Part shown: positions 53,487-55,128 of the stretch, piece by piece
Layout: each line of letters opens with the position of its first letter
Numbering within the stretch: position 1 is the first letter of the stretch
Assembly (NCBI GenBank): GCA_944385435.1
Contig: CALWXG010000010.1
Span: 1 to 55,128 of the forward strand
Source of the DNA: an uncultured Oscillospiraceae bacterium
Lineage (GTDB): Bacteria; Bacillota; Clostridia; Oscillospirales; Oscillospiraceae
Reading direction: 5' to 3'
DNA: 55,128 nucleotides
Translations under genes and position numbers: made by a program
Notes under the pieces: generated by a model
The model's database searches: none
Told to the model about the DNA's origin: nothing
Seen by the model: the letters and a program-made list of their open reading frames with translations, nothing else

Positions 53487-54311
53487 CTACAGGTCCAGTG
53501 CTTTGTTGGGACATTTCTCCACGCACTTCATGCATAAAATACACTCGGTGCCGTGTTTTCTCTTTCTGGACGGCTCCGACACCTGTACATTCATGGGACA
53601 GACCCGTTCACACTTTCCGCAGGACACGCATTTGGACGGATCCACCTTGATGAGGAACAGGGTGAAGTAACTCATGGGCTTCAGAAATACCGTGATCGGA
53701 CAGACATATTTGCAGAATGCCCGGTTGTCCTTGCAGCCGAAGGCCAGGGCAATGCCCACGGCGTAATAGATCCCGTTCCCGATGAGAAAACTCCACCACA
53801 TAATCTCCGCTTTCCCCGGGATCCGGAACAGAAAGAGCAGGCTGACAAACAGCAGTGCGGCAGCAAAGACCACATACCGGACAAAGCCCCATCGCTTTCT
53901 GGGCGTGGCAGGTGTCTTATACGGGAGCAAATCCAGCACCATCGCTGTCCAACAGGCATACCCGCACCAGCCCCGGCCAAACAGCAGCGGTCCGAAGATC
54001 TTAGCCACCGCATAGTGGATGACCGCCGCCTCAAACACGCCCAGGAACAGGTAGTACCAGAATCCCTCGATCTGCATATTTTCCCGGCACAGGATTCCCA
54101 GATACACCAGCATATACAGACCTACTGCCATCTGCACCACATTCCTGGCATACCGCTTTTTCTGCGTGTAAAAGGCCAGCCCCACAGCGATGGCCGTACC
54201 GATATAGGAGAAGTTGAAGAGATAAAACAGATTGTCCAGCGCCAGCCAAAGGATCACTGCATCGGACTCAAAGACCAGCCACATGGCAATGGACGGCAGA
54301 TACTTCTTCAT
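53487..54311 (-). CDS. Polytopic 4Fe-4S membrane protein, NapH/NosR-like
   Basis: A 274-residue membrane protein with about five or six helices and four Cys motifs: RGWCGYACWTA, CKYVCPITVF, CVSCGKCERVCPMNV and CILCMKCVEKCPN. The last two form a bacterial-type two-[4Fe-4S] ferredoxin domain at the C-terminus. NapH/CcoG-type proteins pass electrons across or along the membrane. ATG 54311 is chosen because AAAGGA is too near the GTG at 54320. Partners are not adjacent, unless the aldo/keto reductase at 48762 is one. Confidence 0.88.
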   Translation of the reverse strand: MKKYLPSIAMWLVFESDAVILWLALDNLFYLFNFSYIGTAIAVGLAFYTQKKRYARNVVQMAVGLYMLVYLGILCRENMQIEGFWYYLFLGVFEAAVIHYAVAKIFGPLLFGRGWCGYACWTAMVLDLLPYKTPATPRKRWGFVRYVVFAAALLFVSLLFLFRIPGKAEIMWWSFLIGNGIYYAVGIALAFGCKDNRAFCKYVCPITVFLKPMSYFTLFLIKVDPSKCVSCGKCERVCPMNVQVSEPSRKRKHGTECILCMKCVEKCPNKALDL

Positions 54312-54348
54312 CCTTGTCACGTCCTTTCACCAGTCGCACCGACCGGAT

Positions 54349-55128
54349 TCAGCGCTTCAGAAATGTCCCGGTGACACTGTCCGGGCAGGCGGCGATCTGC
54401 TCCGGCGTGCCGGCGGCCACCACCCGGCCTCCGTCCTCTCCGCCGCCCGGGCCCATGTCGATGACATAGTCGGCGCAGCGGATCACGTCCAGGTCGTGCT
54501 CGATGACCACCACCGTGGCCCCGTTTTCGATGAGAGTCTGAAACACCCCCAGCAGGGTGCGCACATCCAGGGGGTGCAGACCGATGGTGGGCTCGTCAAA
54601 GACAAAGACCGAGTCGGACTGGAGCCGGCCCATCTCGCTGGCCAGCTTCAGCCGCTGGGCCTCCCCGCCGGACAGGCTGGGGGTGTCCTCCCCCAGGGTG
54701 AGGTAACCCAGACCCAGCTCGTCCAGCACCTGCAGGCGCTGGCTCACCAGCTTCCAGTCTGCGCAGGCGTCCAGGGCGGTGTGGATGTCCATGGCCATCA
54801 GCTCCGGCAGGGTGAAGGCCGCCCCGGACCGGGTCACCGCCCGCACCCGGCAAGCGTCCTTCCCGTACCGGGAGCCCCTGCAGTCCGGGCAGGGGATGTC
54901 CACATCGGGCAGGAACTGCACGTCCAGGCTGATCTGGCCGGTGCCGTCGCATGTGGGGCAGCGCAGCTTCCCGGTGTTGTAGGAGAAGTCCCCCGCCCGG
55001 TACCCCAGGGCCTTGGCCTGGTCCTGGCGGGCGTAGATCTTCCGCAGCTCGTCGTGGACGTTGGCGTAGGTGGCCACGGTGGAGCGCACGTTGATGCCGA
55101 TGGGGGTGGCGTCGATGAGCTTCACCCG
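54349..55128 (-). CDS. UvrA-family ATPase, C-terminal part only
   Basis: The visible 259 codons are the C-terminal end of a UvrA-type excinuclease subunit; the remainder lies beyond the right edge. Seen are the second zinc finger (CPTC and CPDC), the signature LSGGEAQRLKLASE, and Walker B VFVFDEPTIGLHP with VVVIEHDLDVI. The segment TPIGINVRSTVATY departs from the housekeeping consensus SPIGRTPRSNPATY, so this may be a UvrA paralogue. No symbol is assigned for that reason. Confidence 0.85.
   Translation of the reverse strand, partial: RVKLIDATPIGINVRSTVATYANVHDELRKIYARQDQAKALGYRAGDFSYNTGKLRCPTCDGTGQISLDVQFLPDVDIPCPDCRGSRYGKDACRVRAVTRSGAAFTLPELMAMDIHTALDACADWKLVSQRLQVLDELGLGYLTLGEDTPSLSGGEAQRLKLASEMGRLQSDSVFVFDEPTIGLHPLDVRTLLGVFQTLIENGATVVVIEHDLDVIRCADYVIDMGPGGGEDGGRVVAAGTPEQIAACPDSVTGTFLKR

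Overview
The window is about 60% GC and reads as the chromosome of an endospore-forming clostridium. The spore genes, the sodium-pumping decarboxylase, the absence of respiratory genes and the gene order of the conserved blocks fit a gut-type Oscillospiraceae (Flavonifractor/Oscillibacter-like). This placement is an inference from gene content; no rRNA is present. No tRNA, CRISPR array, insertion sequence or prophage was seen.

Layout. Positions 1-1554 (minus): leuC and the start of leuD (leucine synthesis), divergent from a Crp/Fnr-type regulator. 2693-6193 (plus): a five-gene oxaloacetate-decarboxylase-type sodium pump operon. 6265-9596 (minus): spoIVA, sipL and a 23-codon spoVM, the machinery that lays the coat basement layer on the forespore. 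9670-22028 (minus): rsgA-prkC-prpC-rlmN-rsmB-fmt-def-priA-rpoZ-gmk-remA-yicC, almost the Bacillus order, lacking coaBC. 22049-26189: a membrane protein, a J-domain protein, a DUF5685 protein, cdaR and cdaA (c-di-AMP synthesis), with a sigma-A promoter upstream. 26487-31331: a class V aminotransferase with a DUF3343 sulfur/selenium-carrier-like protein, ispF-ispD, carD, a FAH-family enzyme and engB. 31349-37302: lon, clpX, clpP and tig (proteostasis). 37413-42801: a phosphoesterase, thrC, a dipeptidase, yraN, rnhB, rbgA and rplS. 43086-44649: an M50/M23 pair read as spoIVFB/spoIVFA with a near-perfect sigma-E promoter.

The most unusual part is 45274-53416. It holds a sigI-rsgI pair (alternative sigma factor and membrane anti-sigma factor) followed by a lipoprotein. 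The lipoprotein shares both the extracytoplasmic RsgI-type domain and a long Asp/Trp repeat tail with RsgI. Three identically spaced CCCC-N19-CGTA elements stand before sigI and the lipoprotein and look like sigma-I promoters, so the locus is probably an autoregulated cell-surface sensing system. Beyond a ferredoxin-type aldo/keto reductase lies a second surface operon: a lipoprotein fusing a solute-binding fold to a von Willebrand A domain, an XpaC-like membrane protein and a second membrane-anchored binding protein.

The other highlight is at spoVM. A 21-bp RNA hairpin downstream of rsgA hides the spoVM ribosome binding site and contains a sigma-E-like -10 element, suggesting that the gene is silent on vegetative read-through transcripts and translated only from a sporulation start inside the hairpin. 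The window ends in a truncated UvrA-family gene.
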